Of a stretch of 5,956 nucleotides of DNA, positions 5,326 to 5,956 are shown piece by piece (positions within the stretch are counted from its first letter, which is position 1; the number at the start of each line of letters is the position of its first letter). The translations under genes and the position numbers were made by a program. Source of the stretch: Bacteroidota bacterium (lineage in GTDB: Bacteria > Bacteroidota > Ignavibacteria > Ignavibacteriales > Ignavibacteriaceae); contig JAJYIL010000207.1 of the NCBI GenBank assembly GCA_021790055.1, positions 1 to 5,956 on the forward strand. Direction: 5' to 3'. The notes beneath the pieces are model-generated. The model did not search any database. It saw only the letters and a list, made by a program, of their open reading frames with translations, and was not told the origin of the DNA.

Positions 5326-5956
5326 TTTGTTTCCTCCGGTTCTTTTTGTGAATAATTTTCCGGTTCTACTTTGTTGATTGTGTTTTTTTCTCTTAGAAAA
5401 TCGAAAAGCTTCTTATTAAGCAGCTTGCTGCCTGCGTTTGAAGTCTTGTAGTAGTTTATAAGCTTTTCAACAGATATACCGGTACTTACCGCATCTTTTT
5501 CGGCAAGCTCATTTATTTCTTGATCGTTTATTTCCAGATTTTCTTTTTTAATGATTGCCTCTTTAATAAAGTACCATTTAGCCTCATATTCGGCAAAGAT
5601 TCTTAATTGCTTGGAAGCTTCATTCTTGTCAAATTTTTTATAGCCCTGCTTCTTTGCATTTTCTTCTTCCGTCTTCAGCATCTCTTCAAGATACAAATTT
5701 ACGAAAGAAGCGGGCGGGTTAAAGTTATTATTCTTTACAATCAATCCGACTAGGTTGTTTTCAATAATTTCATCGGCTCTTTGATCGTAAATGCTCTGAA
5801 TATCCTTCTTAATACTTTCCTTTAATTCTTCCTCGGAAGCAACCTTGTCCTTTGTAACTTTTTTAATAAGCTCTTCATTCAATTCGGGAAAAATAATTTT
5901 CTTAATACCCTTGATTAAAGCAGAGTAATAAAAAATTTCACTAACTTTTTTCTCTT
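5322..5956 (-). CDS. tig: Trigger factor, C-terminal part (partial, 5' end outside window)
   Basis: The last 210 residues of trigger factor, the ribosome-bound chaperone of nascent chains. The frame is open to the right edge; a TTG at 5880-5882 is an internal Leu codon, not the start, since a further 24 in-frame codons upstream continue the family pattern (IIKKGIKK-like run, then IIFPELNEELIKKV). Visible parts are the end of the peptidyl-prolyl isomerase-to-C-domain linker (PELNEEL) and the helical substrate-binding C domain, with ADEIIENNLVGLIVKNNNF, NPPASFVNLYLEEML and the NDQEINELAEKDA helix typical of the family. The tail (VEPENYSQKEPEETK) is polar and acidic. The N-terminal ribosome-binding domain and most of the isomerase domain lie outside. 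It is the first gene of tig-clpP and overlaps clpP by 4 bases. Confidence 0.93.
   Translation of the reverse strand, partial: EKKVSEIFYYSALIKGIKKIIFPELNEELIKKVTKDKVASEEELKESIKKDIQSIYDQRADEIIENNLVGLIVKNNNFNPPASFVNLYLEEMLKTEEENAKKQGYKKFDKNEASKQLRIFAEYEAKWYFIKEAIIKKENLEINDQEINELAEKDAVSTGISVEKLINYYKTSNAGSKLLNKKLFDFLREKNTINKVEPENYSQKEPEETK
5333..5337 (-). promoter_or_regulatory. Strong Shine-Dalgarno GGAGG for clpP
   Basis: On the minus strand GGAGG stands 7 bases before the clpP ATG. It lies inside the last codons of tig, so ribosomes ending tig can restart on clpP. It is the strongest ribosome site in the window and shows that the host uses Shine-Dalgarno starts at least sometimes. Confidence 0.8.

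Noticed and set aside
5880..5882. TTG as the start of a 186-residue protein
   Set aside because: The frame stays open to the window edge and the 24 residues upstream continue the trigger factor pattern, so this is an internal Leu codon.

Overview
The window is AT-rich and reads as an ordinary bacterial chromosome segment. It carries a trigger factor/ClpP gene pair, an exported serine hydrolase with a TPR tail, and an AAA+/VWA gene pair related to magnesium chelatase I/D subunits. Protein style and codon choice suggest the Bacteroidota/Chlorobiota/Ignavibacteria side of the tree. That placement is an impression from reading, not a search result. No phage, transposon, CRISPR or tRNA/rRNA sequence was seen.

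Layout, left to right: (1) 1-233, the 3' end of an unrecognised Ser/Lys-rich protein on the + strand, stopping 2 bases short of the stop of the oppositely transcribed AAA+ gene. (2) 236-2877, a minus-strand two-gene operon with the VWA gene first and the AAA+ gene second. It is preceded by about 200 bp (2878-3073) holding two candidate sigma70-type promoters and a 13-bp palindrome. (3) 3074-4537, a minus-strand secreted beta-lactamase-fold serine hydrolase with a C-terminal TPR region. (4) 4538-4698, an intergenic stretch with a 15-bp direct repeat and an 11-bp inverted repeat followed by a T-run, probably the clpP transcript terminator. (5) 4699-5956, clpP, overlapped by 4 bases with the 3' part of tig, which runs off the right edge.

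How the genes work together: trigger factor (nascent-chain chaperone) and ClpP (protease core) are a classic co-transcribed proteostasis pair. The usual third member, clpX, does not follow clpP here. The VWA and AAA+ proteins are almost certainly partners: a hexameric ATPase and an adaptor with an intact metal-ion-dependent adhesion site, built like BchI/BchD, RavA/ViaA or CbbQ/CbbO. Their substrate is not shown by the window, and nothing here belongs to chlorophyll or cobalamin synthesis. This pair is the best candidate for an under-described system, although by recollection it is a recurring family in several phyla and so not unique to this genome. The serine hydrolase appears to be its own transcription unit.
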